Positions 19,592 through 29,354 of a stretch of 64,000 nt of DNA are shown here, one piece after another. This stretch comes from Paracoccaceae bacterium (GTDB lineage: Bacteria; Pseudomonadota; Alphaproteobacteria; Rhodobacterales; Rhodobacteraceae), in assembly GCA_024642725.1 (NCBI GenBank), contig JAHEAO010000006.1:1-64000 (forward strand), in the 5' to 3' direction. How positions within the stretch are numbered: position 1 is the stretch's first letter; every line of letters starts with the position of its first letter. A program made the position numbers and the translations under genes. A model generated the notes under the pieces. It was not told the DNA's origin and did not search any database. It saw nothing but the letters and a program-made list of their open reading frames with translations.

Positions 19592-20790
19592 GCCGGACGC
19601 CGCCTGTCCATCATCAAGAGCGTAAGGCCCGAGGCGGCTGCGAGCCCTGCCCCGAGCATCGCGGCCAGCCCGTAGCCCGATATCGCCGTTCCAAGCCCGA
19701 AGACGGCGGCGGCGATGACCTGGCCGGTGACGTGAAGAACCGCGATCAGTGCGCCGCCCGCGCCGGGGCGGGCTGACATCAGGTCCTGCATATAGGCGAT
19801 TGGGACGGAAAGCGTTACCGCCGCTCCCATTGCAGCGGGGATCGCCAGGAACCAGACGACCGGATAGGGGGCCGCCAGCGGGAAAGCGCAGAGAAACCCT
19901 GCATGGATGAAGGCGGCAGCGGCGATAAGTGCGGATTTCGACAGTCGCGACAGCAGCATCGGCGAGGCGAGCATGAAAGGCACTTCGAGTCCCGCGACGA
20001 GTCCGGCGAAAAGCGAGACATCCGAGGTTTCGCGTCCGCCGCCGGTCGTCATGATCAGGCCAAGAAGGACCATGTAGAGCGTGACCCCCGCCTGAACCGA
20101 CGCGATTACCAGAATTCTCGCGGTGACCGGCCATGCCGTCATTTCCCGCAGGGCGGCAGAGAAGCGGATGCCGGATTTCGGATCATTCAGTTCCGCCGCA
20201 CGGGCCGATGGCCAGCGGATTGCCAGAAGTGCGGTGATAACGGCAAAGCCGAGCGCAAGCACGCCATAGATCAGGATCAGCGGTGCGCCGCGATCGAAGG
20301 CCAAAGACCAGAGGGGCAGCACAATGACGAAGGGAAGGGCAAAAAGCGCGCGCAGGGCGGCCATGGTTCCATCCCGGCTGGCGGCTGTCTGTTCAGCCGT
20401 GGCGAGGCGGGCAAGGGCGAACAGTTGGCCGAAGATCGTCGCCGAGAACGGGAAGACCAACATATGCGCGACGAGATAGGCCGTCGGCGAGCGGACCAGA
20501 AAGACCAAGCCAGCGCCCGCCGCGCCGAGGGCGGCCGAAGCGATCAGGATCTTTCTGCGGTCCCCTTTCTGGTCAGTCAGGATTCCGATCCAGACGGAAG
20601 CGGTGACCGAAAGGGCAGAGCCGAAGGCCATGATCGCCGAATAAGCGCCGTCGGTGAATCCGAAGACGCTGATTGCAACAAGTGACTGGTGGGGTGCAAT
20701 GGAGGCTGCATAAGCGCCGTAGCAGAAGACTGAGAGGGCAACGAGGCCTAATATCCTGTCGCGCGCGATCTGGCGCAACGTGTCAAGCAT
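19588..20790 (-). CDS. MFS transporter
   Basis: 400 residues with about 12 predicted transmembrane helices. The loop between helices 2 and 3 (GILTDQKGDRRKILIASAALG) matches the MFS motif A pattern GxLxDRxGRR. The general appearance is of the sugar-efflux (SET-like) branch, but the substrate is not identifiable. Its start overlaps the end of the FAD-oxidase gene by 8 bases, so it belongs to the matB / FAD-oxidase operon and may carry an organic acid or related metabolite (inference). Confidence 0.82.
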   Translation of the reverse strand: MLDTLRQIARDRILGLVALSVFCYGAYAASIAPHQSLVAISVFGFTDGAYSAIMAFGSALSVTASVWIGILTDQKGDRRKILIASAALGAAGAGLVFLVRSPTAYLVAHMLVFPFSATIFGQLFALARLATAEQTAASRDGTMAALRALFALPFVIVLPLWSLAFDRGAPLILIYGVLALGFAVITALLAIRWPSARAAELNDPKSGIRFSAALREMTAWPVTARILVIASVQAGVTLYMVLLGLIMTTGGGRETSDVSLFAGLVAGLEVPFMLASPMLLSRLSKSALIAAAAFIHAGFLCAFPLAAPYPVVWFLAIPAAMGAAVTLSVPIAYMQDLMSARPGAGGALIAVLHVTGQVIAAAVFGLGTAISGYGLAAMLGAGLAAASGLTLLMMDRRRPA

Positions 20791-22195
20791 TCGGGATGAC
20801 TTTTCCCGGGTTCATGATGCCTTTGGGGTCCAGCGCCTGCTTGATCTGTCGCATGACTTTCAGCGCGACCTTGTTCTTGCGCCGTTCCATCGAGGGCAGT
20901 TTCGACAAGCCAATACCGTGTTCCGCCGAGAACGATCCGCCGAGTTCCAGCGTCACATCCTCGACCATCTCGCGGATGTCATCATGGGCGTCGGGATCCT
21001 GGGAAGAAGGCCAGACCGAGAAATGCAGGTTGCCGTCACCAAGATGGCTGACAGTGATCGTGTCGGCCTGCGGATCCAGTGGTTCCAGCCGCTCCAGCAC
21101 CATGTCCATGAAACTGGCAACCTTGTCGAGCGGCACGCAGACGTCGGTGTCGATGATCGGCAGGCGGCCGAGGGTGATCTCTGCCGCACTTTCGCGGATC
21201 TTCCACATCGCCAGCCGTTGGCTGCCCGATTGAGCGACGGCGGCGTCGGTTGCCAGCCCCTGTTCGATCAGGTTTGTCAGCGTTTCCTCGAGCAATCGCG
21301 TTACCGGGATCGAACCATCATCAAGCGGGTCCACATCGCGGGGCGCGGTGGCGCCGAGTTCGACGAGGATCGTAACATCATGGTCGTAACCCAGCGGCGG
21401 GGTCAGTTCCGGCAAGATCTGTCTCAGGCGTTCCATATAGGTTCTGGGCATGAACTCGAACCCTTCGACCATGCCGCCGGTGGCGGCCTGCAGCCGGTTC
21501 AGCAGCACCAATGCGTCCGGCAGGGATCGAGCCGCGACCATGGCCGTTGCATAGGCGCGGGGTTTCGGGACGAGTTTCATGACGGCCGCAGTGATCACGC
21601 CAAGCGTCCCTTCGGCACCGATGAAAAGGTCCTTCAGGTCGTAGCCGGAGTTGTCCTTGTGAAGCTCGCTCATCAGGTCCATGACCTCGCCATCGGGCAG
21701 CACGACCTCCAGCCCGAGACAGAGCGCGCGGGTGTTGCCGTAGCGCAGCACGTTTGAACCGCCGGCATTGGTCGACAGGTTGCCGCCGATCATGGCCGAG
21801 CCGCGGGCCCCGAAGAACAGCGGAAAGGCCAGACCTTTGGCATCGGCGGCGTCGTGCAGCTTTGACAAGATCACGCCAGACTCGACCAGCGCGATACGGG
21901 CTTCCGGCCGGATGTCGCGGATCCGGTTCAGACGCTCGACCGACAGCATGAGCGCGCCATCCGCATAGGTGCCCCCGACCAGCCCGGTATTGCCGGATAT
22001 CGGAACAACGGGAGTCCCGGTTTCATGCGCCAGCCGCATCACGGCGGACACTTCGGACGTGTCGCCCGGCCTTACGACGGCAATCGGCTGGGCGACATAT
22101 TTTCCCATCCAGTCGGTGCCGTATCGCGTGGCGTCCTTGCCGGTCAGAACATGGGCCGCGCCGCAGATCCCTGTAAGTTGTTCGATCAACTCCAT
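20783..22195 (-). CDS. FAD-binding oxidoreductase, GlcD / D-lactate dehydrogenase / D-2-hydroxyglutarate dehydrogenase type
   Basis: The track start at 22213 is a TTG. ATG 22195 has AGGGGA 8 bases upstream, giving 470 residues. The N-terminal PCMH-type FAD domain contains VVPISGNTGLVGGT and IGGNLSTNAGGSNVLRYG. The C-terminal FAD-oxidase domain has GDGNLHFSVW and the closing SAEHGIGLSKL. These enzymes oxidise D-2-hydroxy acids, usually passing electrons to the respiratory chain. The exact substrate cannot be chosen by eye. It sits 21 bp after matB and overlaps the MFS gene. Confidence 0.88.
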   Translation of the reverse strand: MELIEQLTGICGAAHVLTGKDATRYGTDWMGKYVAQPIAVVRPGDTSEVSAVMRLAHETGTPVVPISGNTGLVGGTYADGALMLSVERLNRIRDIRPEARIALVESGVILSKLHDAADAKGLAFPLFFGARGSAMIGGNLSTNAGGSNVLRYGNTRALCLGLEVVLPDGEVMDLMSELHKDNSGYDLKDLFIGAEGTLGVITAAVMKLVPKPRAYATAMVAARSLPDALVLLNRLQAATGGMVEGFEFMPRTYMERLRQILPELTPPLGYDHDVTILVELGATAPRDVDPLDDGSIPVTRLLEETLTNLIEQGLATDAAVAQSGSQRLAMWKIRESAAEITLGRLPIIDTDVCVPLDKVASFMDMVLERLEPLDPQADTITVSHLGDGNLHFSVWPSSQDPDAHDDIREMVEDVTLELGGSFSAEHGIGLSKLPSMERRKNKVALKVMRQIKQALDPKGIMNPGKVIPNA

Positions 22196-22216
22196 AACCA
22201 ATCCCCTATTCAAGCA

Positions 22217-23731
22217 TCACGCGAAACTTTGCGCATAGCGTTCACGCAAGACATTCTTCTGGACCTTGCCCATCGTGTTGCGGGGCAGTGCGTCGACCAC
22301 CACCAGGCGTTTGGGCAATTTGAACTTGGCGAGCCGCTTGCCCGCTTCGGCGAGAATGACGGGAATGTCCGGGGCGGCGCCTTTCTCTGCCACTAGGACG
22401 CCGACGACGCTTTCGCCGAAATCGGGATGGGGAACGCCAATCACCGCGCTTTCGAGCACGCCGGGCATTTCGTCGAGCACCAGTTCGACCTCTTTCGGGT
22501 AGATGTTATAGCCGCCCGAGATGATAAGGTCCTTGGAGCGACCCACGATCACCACATAGCCGTCCTCATCGAGCCGGGCGAGATCCCCGGTGATGAAGAA
22601 ACCGTCAGGACGCAGTTCTTCCGCGGTCTTTTCCGGCATCTGCCAGTAGCCCTGAAAGACGTTTGCCCCCCGAACTTCGATGATGCCGATTTCGCCTTTC
22701 GGCAAAGTTGCGCCCGTGTCGGGGTCGGTGATCTTCAACTCGACCCCTTCAAGCGGCAGGCCGACGGTCCCGGGTTTGCGCGGCCCGTCATAGGGATTCG
22801 AGGTGTTCATATTGGTTTCGGTCATGCCGTAGCGTTCCAGAATTCGGTGCCCGGTTCGTTGCGCGAATGCCTCGTGCGTTTCGGCCAGAAGCGGAGCCGA
22901 ACCGGAGGTGAAAAGCCGCATATGGGCGGTCAGGTCGCGGGTGAACCGCGGATCATCCAGAAGCCGCGTGTAGAAGGTCGGAACGCCCATCATGGCGGTC
23001 GCGTGGGGTAACGCGGAGATGACGGCATCGGTGTCGAACTTCGGCAGGAAGATCATCGCCCCGCCGGTCAGAAGTGCGATATTGGTTGCAACGAACAGAC
23101 CGTGGGTATGAAAGACCGGCAGCGCGTGCAGCAGCACGTCGGAGGCGGTGAAGCGCCAGGCCGCAGCCAGCACCTGCGCATTCGACAAAAGGTTCTGGTG
23201 GCTGAGCATCGCACCTTTCGAGCGCCCGGTCGTACCCGAGGTGTAAAGCAGCGCCGCGAGGTCGTTTGACTTGCGTTCCACCGGAGAGAAGTGCGTTGGC
23301 TTGCTCTTGGCCAGATTGCTGAGTTCGCCGGAGCCGTCTGCCGCGAGGGTAACCAGTCTTGCGCCTAACTCTGCCGCCACCGGTCGCAGTGCATCGCCGC
23401 GGCCCGGATCGCAGATCAGCAGGCGCGCGCCGGAATCGCCAACGAAGTAGCGGACCTCTTCGGCGGTATAGGCGGTGTTGAGCGGCAGGTAGACGACGCC
23501 GGTCATGACTGCAGCCGCGTAGAGCGCCAGCGCGGTCGGCGACTTCTCGGCCTGAACCACCAGCCGATCACCCGGGGCGAGGCCGAGGTCAGCCAGGGTG
23601 TTTGCGAGTTGGGACGCGTCAGACAGAAAGTCACCGTAACCAAGGGCGGCGGACCCGTCGGGATTCAGAAGGAACGCGCGGTCGCTGCCGAGGTGTGGCG
23701 CGAACAGTTCATCGAAGAGTGGGTTTGCCAT
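22217..23731 (-). CDS. matB: Malonyl-CoA synthetase-like acyl-CoA ligase
   Basis: 504 residues, adenylate-forming ligase family. The P-loop motif is LLYTSGTTGRSKGAM, followed by LPVFHTHGLFVATN, the adenylation motif ERYGMTETNMN, GDLARLDEDGYV, and the C-terminal lysine region RNTMGKVQKNVLRE. The overall pattern, including PVFHTHGL and ERYGMTET, is that of malonyl-CoA synthetases such as Rhizobium MatB, which activate malonate with ATP and CoA. No malonyl-CoA decarboxylase lies beside it. It is followed by the FAD oxidase and MFS genes and preceded 61 bp upstream by hemN, all on the same strand. Confidence 0.85.
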   Translation of the reverse strand: MANPLFDELFAPHLGSDRAFLLNPDGSAALGYGDFLSDASQLANTLADLGLAPGDRLVVQAEKSPTALALYAAAVMTGVVYLPLNTAYTAEEVRYFVGDSGARLLICDPGRGDALRPVAAELGARLVTLAADGSGELSNLAKSKPTHFSPVERKSNDLAALLYTSGTTGRSKGAMLSHQNLLSNAQVLAAAWRFTASDVLLHALPVFHTHGLFVATNIALLTGGAMIFLPKFDTDAVISALPHATAMMGVPTFYTRLLDDPRFTRDLTAHMRLFTSGSAPLLAETHEAFAQRTGHRILERYGMTETNMNTSNPYDGPRKPGTVGLPLEGVELKITDPDTGATLPKGEIGIIEVRGANVFQGYWQMPEKTAEELRPDGFFITGDLARLDEDGYVVIVGRSKDLIISGGYNIYPKEVELVLDEMPGVLESAVIGVPHPDFGESVVGVLVAEKGAAPDIPVILAEAGKRLAKFKLPKRLVVVDALPRNTMGKVQKNVLRERYAQSFA

Positions 23732-23792
23732 CTGCCTGCCCCTAGAAACCTCTTTGAAGTTCTATGGGCTTCGGCGAGGCAGGGCAATCGGA

Positions 23793-25148
23793 TCAGACGG
23801 CCGGGCTGTGGCCGCTGGCTGCCATTGCATAGGCGTCAAAATACCGCGCGATCATGCGGGTGAGCGGACGGCCCTCGGGCCGGATTTCAAACCGCGTCGG
23901 TCCCAGCGACACCATTCCCGGAAAGGCATTCTCGATACCGTCGGCGAAGCCGCGCAGGTCGGCCATGGGCGCGCCAAGTTCTTTCGCCAGTTCGTCAAAG
24001 TCGACGGCGAAATCGCACATGAGAGCCTCGATGATACGTCCGCGCCGGATATCCTCGACCGTGAAGGCATGTGCCTTGCGGGTTGCCAGTTCTCCATTCC
24101 TCACCGCAGCCTGATATGCCGACGTCGCCGGCGCATTCTGCGCGTAGCCCTGCGGGTAGCGCGATATCGCGGAAGCGCCGAGGCCAATGAGCGTATCGGA
24201 CGTGTCTTCGGTATAGCCTTGGAAATTGCGCCGCAGCCGTCCGGTTCGTTGCGCGATGGCGAGACCGTCTTCGGGCCGGGCGAAATGGTCTATCCCGATT
24301 TCCTCGTAACCATCCCAGACGAACAATTGCTTCGCGGTTTCATAAAGCGACAGTCGTTCTTCCGGACGGGGCAGGGCGTCGGTCGGGATCAGCGTCTGCC
24401 GCTTGGCCATCCAAGGCACGTGAGCGTAGCCGTATAGCGCAACCCTGTCGGGTGAGAGCGACAGCACCTTCTGCACGCTTTCCGCGATTCGCGTTTCGGT
24501 CTGGTGCGGCAGCCCGTAAAGGATATCCATGTTGAGGCTGGTTATGCCCCGCGCGCGCAGGCCCTCGACGGCATCGCGGGTGACCTCGTAGCTCTGCTGG
24601 CGACCGATGGTGTCCTGAATTTGCGGATCGAAGTCCTGAACGCCGATCGAGGCGCGGTTCATACCCGCTGCGGCCAAGGCATCAAGCCGGGCACCGTCGA
24701 CTTCACTCGGGTCGATTTCCACCGAAAACTGCGCTTTGTCTGCCAGTGGCACGACATCGAGAATCGCCTGAGCCAGGTCCGAAATCTGTTCAGGTTTCAA
24801 CAGCGTAGGCGTGCCGCCGCCCCAATGCAGATGTTCGAGCCGCACGCCTTCTGGCAGGAGTTCCGCCAGCCGCGCGAGTTCAGCCTTGAGTGTCTCTAGA
24901 TAGGCGGCGACCGGCGATCCGGAGCTTGTACCCTGAGTGCGGCAAGCGCAAAACCAGCACAATCGCCTGCAGAAGGGAATGTGGACGTATAGCGATATGG
25001 TCGCGCCGGGCCGTATTGCCCTGATCCAGTTCTCTGTCTCCGCGGCATTGCTTCGAGGGCTGAATTGTGGTGCAGTCGGGTAGCTGGTATAACGCGGCAC
25101 GCGCGCGTCAAATAGCCCCAGAGAGCGGAGTTGAGATAACGATTCCAT
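23793..25148 (-). CDS. hemN: Oxygen-independent coproporphyrinogen III oxidase (radical SAM)
   Basis: 451 residues from ATG 25148. A longer in-frame ATG at 25178 would add 10 residues not expected in the family. FDARVPRYTSYPTAP is the HemN N-terminal trip-wire region. The radical-SAM cluster motif CRRLCWFCAC has the CxxxCxxC spacing, HWGGGTPTLL binds SAM, and EIDPSEVDG is typical. It makes protoporphyrinogen IX without O2. A perfect FNR box is centred 42 bases upstream of the start, divergent from fnrL, so induction by FnrL at low oxygen is likely. Confidence 0.95.
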   Translation of the reverse strand: MESLSQLRSLGLFDARVPRYTSYPTAPQFSPRSNAAETENWIRAIRPGATISLYVHIPFCRRLCWFCACRTQGTSSGSPVAAYLETLKAELARLAELLPEGVRLEHLHWGGGTPTLLKPEQISDLAQAILDVVPLADKAQFSVEIDPSEVDGARLDALAAAGMNRASIGVQDFDPQIQDTIGRQQSYEVTRDAVEGLRARGITSLNMDILYGLPHQTETRIAESVQKVLSLSPDRVALYGYAHVPWMAKRQTLIPTDALPRPEERLSLYETAKQLFVWDGYEEIGIDHFARPEDGLAIAQRTGRLRRNFQGYTEDTSDTLIGLGASAISRYPQGYAQNAPATSAYQAAVRNGELATRKAHAFTVEDIRRGRIIEALMCDFAVDFDELAKELGAPMADLRGFADGIENAFPGMVSLGPTRFEIRPEGRPLTRMIARYFDAYAMAASGHSPAV

Positions 25149-25183
25149 AGGACTATTTACGCGCTTTGGTCCGGGCATACGCT

Positions 25184-25197
25184 TTGACCTAGATCAA
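25184..25197. promoter_or_regulatory. FNR/FnrL box between hemN and fnrL
   Basis: TTGACCTAGATCAA matches TTGA-N6-TCAA exactly. Its centre is 42 bases from the hemN ATG and only 21 from the fnrL ATG. This geometry suits activation of hemN and repression of fnrL. Confidence 0.88.
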
Positions 25198-25211
25198 TTG
25201 GAAGCCGCGCT

Positions 25212-25952
25212 ATGAATGACATCACGTTCAAGACCAAGGATTGCGGGACTTGTCCGATCCGTCACAGTGCTGTCTGTGCGCGCTGCGAGCCCAATGAGCT
25301 CGAAGAACTCGACAAGATCAAATACTACAGGAACTACGAAGCCGGTCAGCCGATTTTATGGTCTGGAGACCATATGGATTTCGTAGCCTCGGTCGTTACC
25401 GGGGTCGCAACGCTGACGCAGACAATGGAAGACGGACGAACCCAGATGGTGGGCTTGCTTTTGCCGTCGGATTTCCTTGGCCGTCCCGGTCGGAAAAAGG
25501 TGCTTTATGATGTAACGGCTGTCAGCGATCTCACGCTGTGCTGTTTTCGGCGCAAGCCGTTCGAGGATCTATTGGTCTCGACGCCCCATGTCAGCCAGCG
25601 TTTGCTGGAAATGACCCTGAACGAACTTGATGCGGCGCGTGAGTGGATGCTGGTTCTTGGCCGCAAGACCGCACGTGAGAAGATCGCCAGTCTTCTGGCG
25701 ATCATGGCCCGGCGCGAAGCATCATTGCATTTGTCGGGATCGGTGGACGGTGTCCGCTTTGAACTGCCGCTGACTCGTGAGGCAATGGCCGACTATCTTG
25801 GACTGACGCTGGAAACCGTCAGCCGACAGATATCGGCGTTGAAACGTGACCAGATCATCGAACTGCAAGGCACGCGGCAGGTTCATATCCCCGACTTCAG
25901 CGCGTTGCTGGCCGAAACCGGGGATGATTCCGATGGCGGGATGCCGGATTGA
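25212..25952 (+). CDS. fnrL: Oxygen-sensing Crp/Fnr-family regulator FnrL
   Basis: 246 residues. The N-terminus carries Cys11, Cys14, Cys22 and Cys25 (CGTCPIRHSAVCARC), and a further Cys pair lies at 110-111. Together these can supply the four ligands of an O2-labile [4Fe-4S] cluster. A cyclic-nucleotide-binding-like beta barrel, a dimerisation helix and a winged HTH (about 185-225) follow. The recognition helix has ETVSRQ, the E-SR pattern that reads TTGA half-sites. FnrL activates microaerobic and heme genes in Rhodobacteraceae. FNR boxes occur upstream of hemN, ccoN/usp and ccoG in this window. Confidence 0.95.
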   Translation: MNDITFKTKDCGTCPIRHSAVCARCEPNELEELDKIKYYRNYEAGQPILWSGDHMDFVASVVTGVATLTQTMEDGRTQMVGLLLPSDFLGRPGRKKVLYDVTAVSDLTLCCFRRKPFEDLLVSTPHVSQRLLEMTLNELDAAREWMLVLGRKTAREKIASLLAIMARREASLHLSGSVDGVRFELPLTREAMADYLGLTLETVSRQISALKRDQIIELQGTRQVHIPDFSALLAETGDDSDGGMPD

Positions 25953-25961
25953 GGCGGACTT

Positions 25962-26801
25962 TCAGTGCGCCATGAAGACCGGAACTTTAGCCATCTGCAG
26001 CATGTTGCGCGTGGCCCCGCCAAGAATTGATTCGCGGAAGCGCGAGTGGCCATAGGCCCCCATCACGGTGAGGTCGGCGTCGAGATCCTGCACATGCCGC
26101 GCAATCACGTCCGAAACCCGCGGCATCGTCTTGGCGAGCACCGAAATCTCGACATGGACGCCGTGCCGCGCAAGCATCTGCGACAAGGCGCCGCCGGGGT
26201 CTGAACGCGTGCTGGAATGAGTCGGCGGATCAATGATTGCGATGTTGACCGTGTTGGCGGCCTTCAAGAGCGGCAAGGCCTTTTGAACGGCGCTGAGCGC
26301 CTCGCGGCTTTCGTTCCAGGCAACCACGATCCGGTCGATCGTCGTTGGAAAGCCCACGTTGTCGGGCATGACCAGTACCGGAGCACCGGCGTCGAACATC
26401 GACGCCTCTACGATTGCTTCGCTTTCATGGCCGCGACCGGGTCCATAGGGCAGCCCGAGAACCACCAGATCGCTGAAGCGCATGAATTGGGACAGGAAAG
26501 GGCCAATGCCGGCCGACTGGGCCGCAAGCGCATTGGCCGCCCACGAGATATCCCGCTTTGAAAGGTGTTCCTTGACCTCCGTCTCAAGCGCCAAAGCCTG
26601 TTCTTCGGCTTCGGCGAGCGAGCTCTGCATCGCCATCGCACCGGCCCCTGCGTAGTAGAAACCGGGCTGAGTGTGATCGATCCCGAGGCAGAAGACCTCA
26701 AGATGGCCTTCGTCATGGGCAGCGACATCCGCGGCGGCGTCGAGTACCGAACGATGTAACTCGAAATCGGTGATAACGGTCGAAACGGTCTTGAAAGCCA
26801 T
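25962..26801 (-). CDS. Universal stress protein, UspA family (tandem domain)
   Basis: ATG 26801 with GGAGA upstream (MAFKTVSTVITDF) gives 279 residues, enough for two Usp domains. The C-terminal one keeps the nucleotide-binding pattern GAYGHSRFRESILGG (G-2x-G-9x-G type) near residues 250-265. The N-terminal half lacks a clear copy. Homologues lie between fnrL and ccoN in related genomes. It is convergent with fnrL (9 bp gap) and divergent from ccoN. The FNR box at 26891 is 90 bases from its start and could control it too. Confidence 0.88.
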   Translation of the reverse strand: MAFKTVSTVITDFELHRSVLDAAADVAAHDEGHLEVFCLGIDHTQPGFYYAGAGAMAMQSSLAEAEEQALALETEVKEHLSKRDISWAANALAAQSAGIGPFLSQFMRFSDLVVLGLPYGPGRGHESEAIVEASMFDAGAPVLVMPDNVGFPTTIDRIVVAWNESREALSAVQKALPLLKAANTVNIAIIDPPTHSSTRSDPGGALSQMLARHGVHVEISVLAKTMPRVSDVIARHVQDLDADLTVMGAYGHSRFRESILGGATRNMLQMAKVPVFMAH

Positions 26802-26890
26802 GATGCATTCTCCAGTTCGCGTCATGAAGGGCCACGGCAATACCCGGCCCCTGATTTAAGGCAGATTGCGCATTGCGTTAGAAGATCACT

Positions 26891-26904
26891 TTGACATGGA
26901 TCAA
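26891..26904. promoter_or_regulatory. FNR/FnrL box upstream of ccoNOQP and usp
   Basis: TTGACATGGATCAA is a perfect TTGA-N6-TCAA site. For activation centred at -41.5 the ccoN transcript would begin near 26939, about 60 bases before the ATG. Confidence 0.88.
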
Positions 26905-26999
26905 AGCGTCTTGCACGGTCCAGGTAGAGATACGACGCTGTCGAACCGGGTCCGGCCACCTCGTGGGTGAGGTCCGGGCTAGAACGAGGGAACGCGAAT

Positions 27000-28604
27000 A
27001 TGTGGGACTACTTAAAACTGGTGTTGTTGGGGCTGATCGCTCTGGTGGCGGCCATTGCTGCCAACTATGGGCGCGACTTGGCCTATCAGGTGCACGCCGT
27101 TATCGTAATGCTCGTGTCGGGCGGACTTTTCCTGTGGACGTTGCGCCACACCGAGGAACCCAAGCCCAAGCCCGATCCGCAGTTGAATTATATGGATGGC
27201 GTTGTGCGCGCCGGGGTCGTTGCAACGGCACTCTGGGGTGTAACGGGCTTTCTTGTCGGGGTCTGGATTGCATTCCAACTGGCCTTTCCCGCTCTGAATT
27301 TCGAATGGCTTCAGGGTTACGGCAACTTTGGTCGGCTTCGCCCACTGCATACTTCCGCAGTGATTTTCGCGTTTGGCGGCAACGCCCTGATCGCAACGTC
27401 GTTCTACGTCGTTCAGCGCACCAGCGCGGCGCGGCTCTGGGGCGGAAACCTGGCATGGTTCGTGTTCTGGGGATACCAGTTGTTCATCGTTCTCGCGGCC
27501 ACGGGGTATCTTCTGGGCGCAACCCAATCGAAGGAATATGCCGAGCCGGAGTGGTACGTTGACCTTTGGCTTACACTGGTCTGGGTCGCTTACCTGGCCG
27601 TGTTCCTTGGCACGATCATCAAGCGGAAAGAGCCGCACATCTATGTGGCGAACTGGTTCTATCTGTCTTTCATCGTCACCATTGCGATGCTGCACATCGT
27701 GAACAACCTGTCGATCCCGGTGTCGATCTTCGGATCGAAGTCGGTGCAGGTCTTCGCGGGGGTTCAGGATGCGATGACGCAATGGTGGTACGGCCACAAC
27801 GCGGTGGGCTTCTTCCTGACCGCGGGTTTTCTGGGCATGATGTATTACTTCGTCCCGAAGCAGGCCGAACGCCCGGTTTTCAGCTACAAGCTGTCGATCA
27901 TTCACTTCTGGGCACTCATCTTCCTGTACATCTGGGCGGGTCCGCACCATTTGCACTACACGGCTCTGCCGGACTGGGCATCGACCCTTGGCATGGTCTT
28001 CTCGATCATCCTCTGGATGCCGTCGTGGGGTGGCATGATCAACGGCCTGATGACCCTGTCGGGCGCTTGGGACAAGCTGCGCACCGACCCGATCATCCGC
28101 ATGATGGTGATCTCGATCGGTTTCTATGGCATGTCGACTTTCGAGGGTCCGATGATGTCGATCCGCGCGGTGAACTCGCTGTCGCACTACACTGACTGGA
28201 CCATCGGTCACGTCCATTCCGGCGCGCTTGGCTGGAACGGCATGATCACTTTCGGCGCGCTGTACTTCCTGACGCCGAAATTGTGGAACCGTGAGCGGCT
28301 TTACAGCCTGAGCCTCGTGAACTGGCACTTCTGGCTCGCGACCATCGGCATCATCCTCTACGCCGCCTCGATGTGGGTGACGGGGATCATGGAAGGCCTG
28401 ATGTGGCGCGAAGTGGATGCCAACGGCTTCCTGGTGAACAGCTTTGCTGACACCGTCGCGGCCAAGTTCCCGATGTATGTGGTCCGTGCTACGGGTGGTC
28501 TTCTCTACCTCACCGGTGCGCTGATCATGTGTTATAACCTCTGGATGACTGTGCGCAGATCTCCGGCGAAAGCCGAAGCGTCTGCCATGGCTCCGGCTGA
28601 ATAG
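27000..28604 (+). CDS. ccoN: cbb3-type cytochrome c oxidase subunit I
   Basis: The track begins at 26967, but ATG 27000 (MWDYLK) is preceded by GAGGGA at proper spacing, giving 534 residues. About 12 transmembrane helices are apparent. Metal ligands are visible: RPLHTSAV (low-spin heme His), [11 protein letters not shown] and GPHHLHYT (CuB histidines), and [12 protein letters not shown] (high-spin heme). This is the catalytic subunit that reduces O2 to water with high affinity and pumps protons. First gene of ccoNOQP. Confidence 0.97.
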   Translation: MWDYLKLVLLGLIALVAAIAANYGRDLAYQVHAVIVMLVSGGLFLWTLRHTEEPKPKPDPQLNYMDGVVRAGVVATALWGVTGFLVGVWIAFQLAFPALNFEWLQGYGNFGRLRPLHTSAVIFAFGGNALIATSFYVVQRTSAARLWGGNLAWFVFWGYQLFIVLAATGYLLGATQSKEYAEPEWYVDLWLTLVWVAYLAVFLGTIIKRKEPHIYVANWFYLSFIVTIAMLHIVNNLSIPVSIFGSKSVQVFAGVQDAMTQWWYGHNAVGFFLTAGFLGMMYYFVPKQAERPVFSYKLSIIHFWALIFLYIWAGPHHLHYTALPDWASTLGMVFSIILWMPSWGGMINGLMTLSGAWDKLRTDPIIRMMVISIGFYGMSTFEGPMMSIRAVNSLSHYTDWTIGHVHSGALGWNGMITFGALYFLTPKLWNRERLYSLSLVNWHFWLATIGIILYAASMWVTGIMEGLMWREVDANGFLVNSFADTVAAKFPMYVVRATGGLLYLTGALIMCYNLWMTVRRSPAKAEASAMAPAE

Positions 28605-28618
28605 GGAGGGCCGGAGAG

Positions 28619-29344
28619 ATGGCAATTCTTGATCGTCACAAGATTCTTGAGAAAAACGCGACGCTGCTTTTGGTCTTCAGCTTTCTGGTTGTGACCATCG
28701 GCGGGATCGTGGAAATCGCACCGCTTTTCTACCTTGAAAACACAATCGAGGACGTTGAAGGGGTGCGGCCCTACAGCCCGCTGGAACTGACCGGGCGCGA
28801 CATCTACATCCGCGAAGGCTGCTACGTCTGCCATAGTCAGATGATCCGCCCGATGCGGGACGAGGTTGAGCGCTATGGCCATTACTCGCTGGCGGCGGAG
28901 TCGATGTACGACCATCCGTTCCAGTGGGGGTCCAAGCGGACCGGGCCTGATCTGGCCCGGGTTGGTGGTCGCTATTCCGACGAATGGCATGTCGACCACC
29001 TGACCGACCCGCAATCGGTGGTGCCGGAATCGGTAATGCCCAAGTATGGCTTCCTGTCGCAGCGCCTGATCGAGCCGAAGTATACGGCCGATCTGATGAG
29101 CACACACCGGATTGTCGGCGTTCCCTATACCGACGAGATGATCGAAGCGGCAGCGGCTGACTTTGAAGCCCAAGCCGATCCCGATAGTGATTGGGAAGCG
29201 ATGGTCGAACGGTATCCGGGTGCACAGGTCCGCAACTTCGACGGTCAGCCGGGCATTTCCGAAATGGATGCCTTGATCGCCTATATGCAAATGCTGGGCA
29301 CGCTGGTCGATTTCTCGACCTTCACGCCTGACGCAAGCCGGTAG
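28619..29344 (+). CDS. ccoO: cbb3-type cytochrome c oxidase subunit II (mono-heme)
   Basis: 241 residues. One N-terminal transmembrane anchor (about 15-37) is followed by a periplasmic class I cytochrome c domain with CYVCH at Cys68-Cys71-His72 in the motif [14 protein letters not shown], which is diagnostic for CcoO. It passes electrons towards CcoN. It follows ccoN by 14 bp with GGAGAG just before the start. Confidence 0.97.
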   Translation: MAILDRHKILEKNATLLLVFSFLVVTIGGIVEIAPLFYLENTIEDVEGVRPYSPLELTGRDIYIREGCYVCHSQMIRPMRDEVERYGHYSLAAESMYDHPFQWGSKRTGPDLARVGGRYSDEWHVDHLTDPQSVVPESVMPKYGFLSQRLIEPKYTADLMSTHRIVGVPYTDEMIEAAAADFEAQADPDSDWEAMVERYPGAQVRNFDGQPGISEMDALIAYMQMLGTLVDFSTFTPDASR

Positions 29345-29354
29345 GGGGGAGATC

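Noticed and set aside
27012-28625. 537-codon minus-strand ORF opposite ccoN
   Set aside because: It is the GC-driven antisense shadow of ccoN, with basic, low-complexity, His/Arg-rich translation and no domain.
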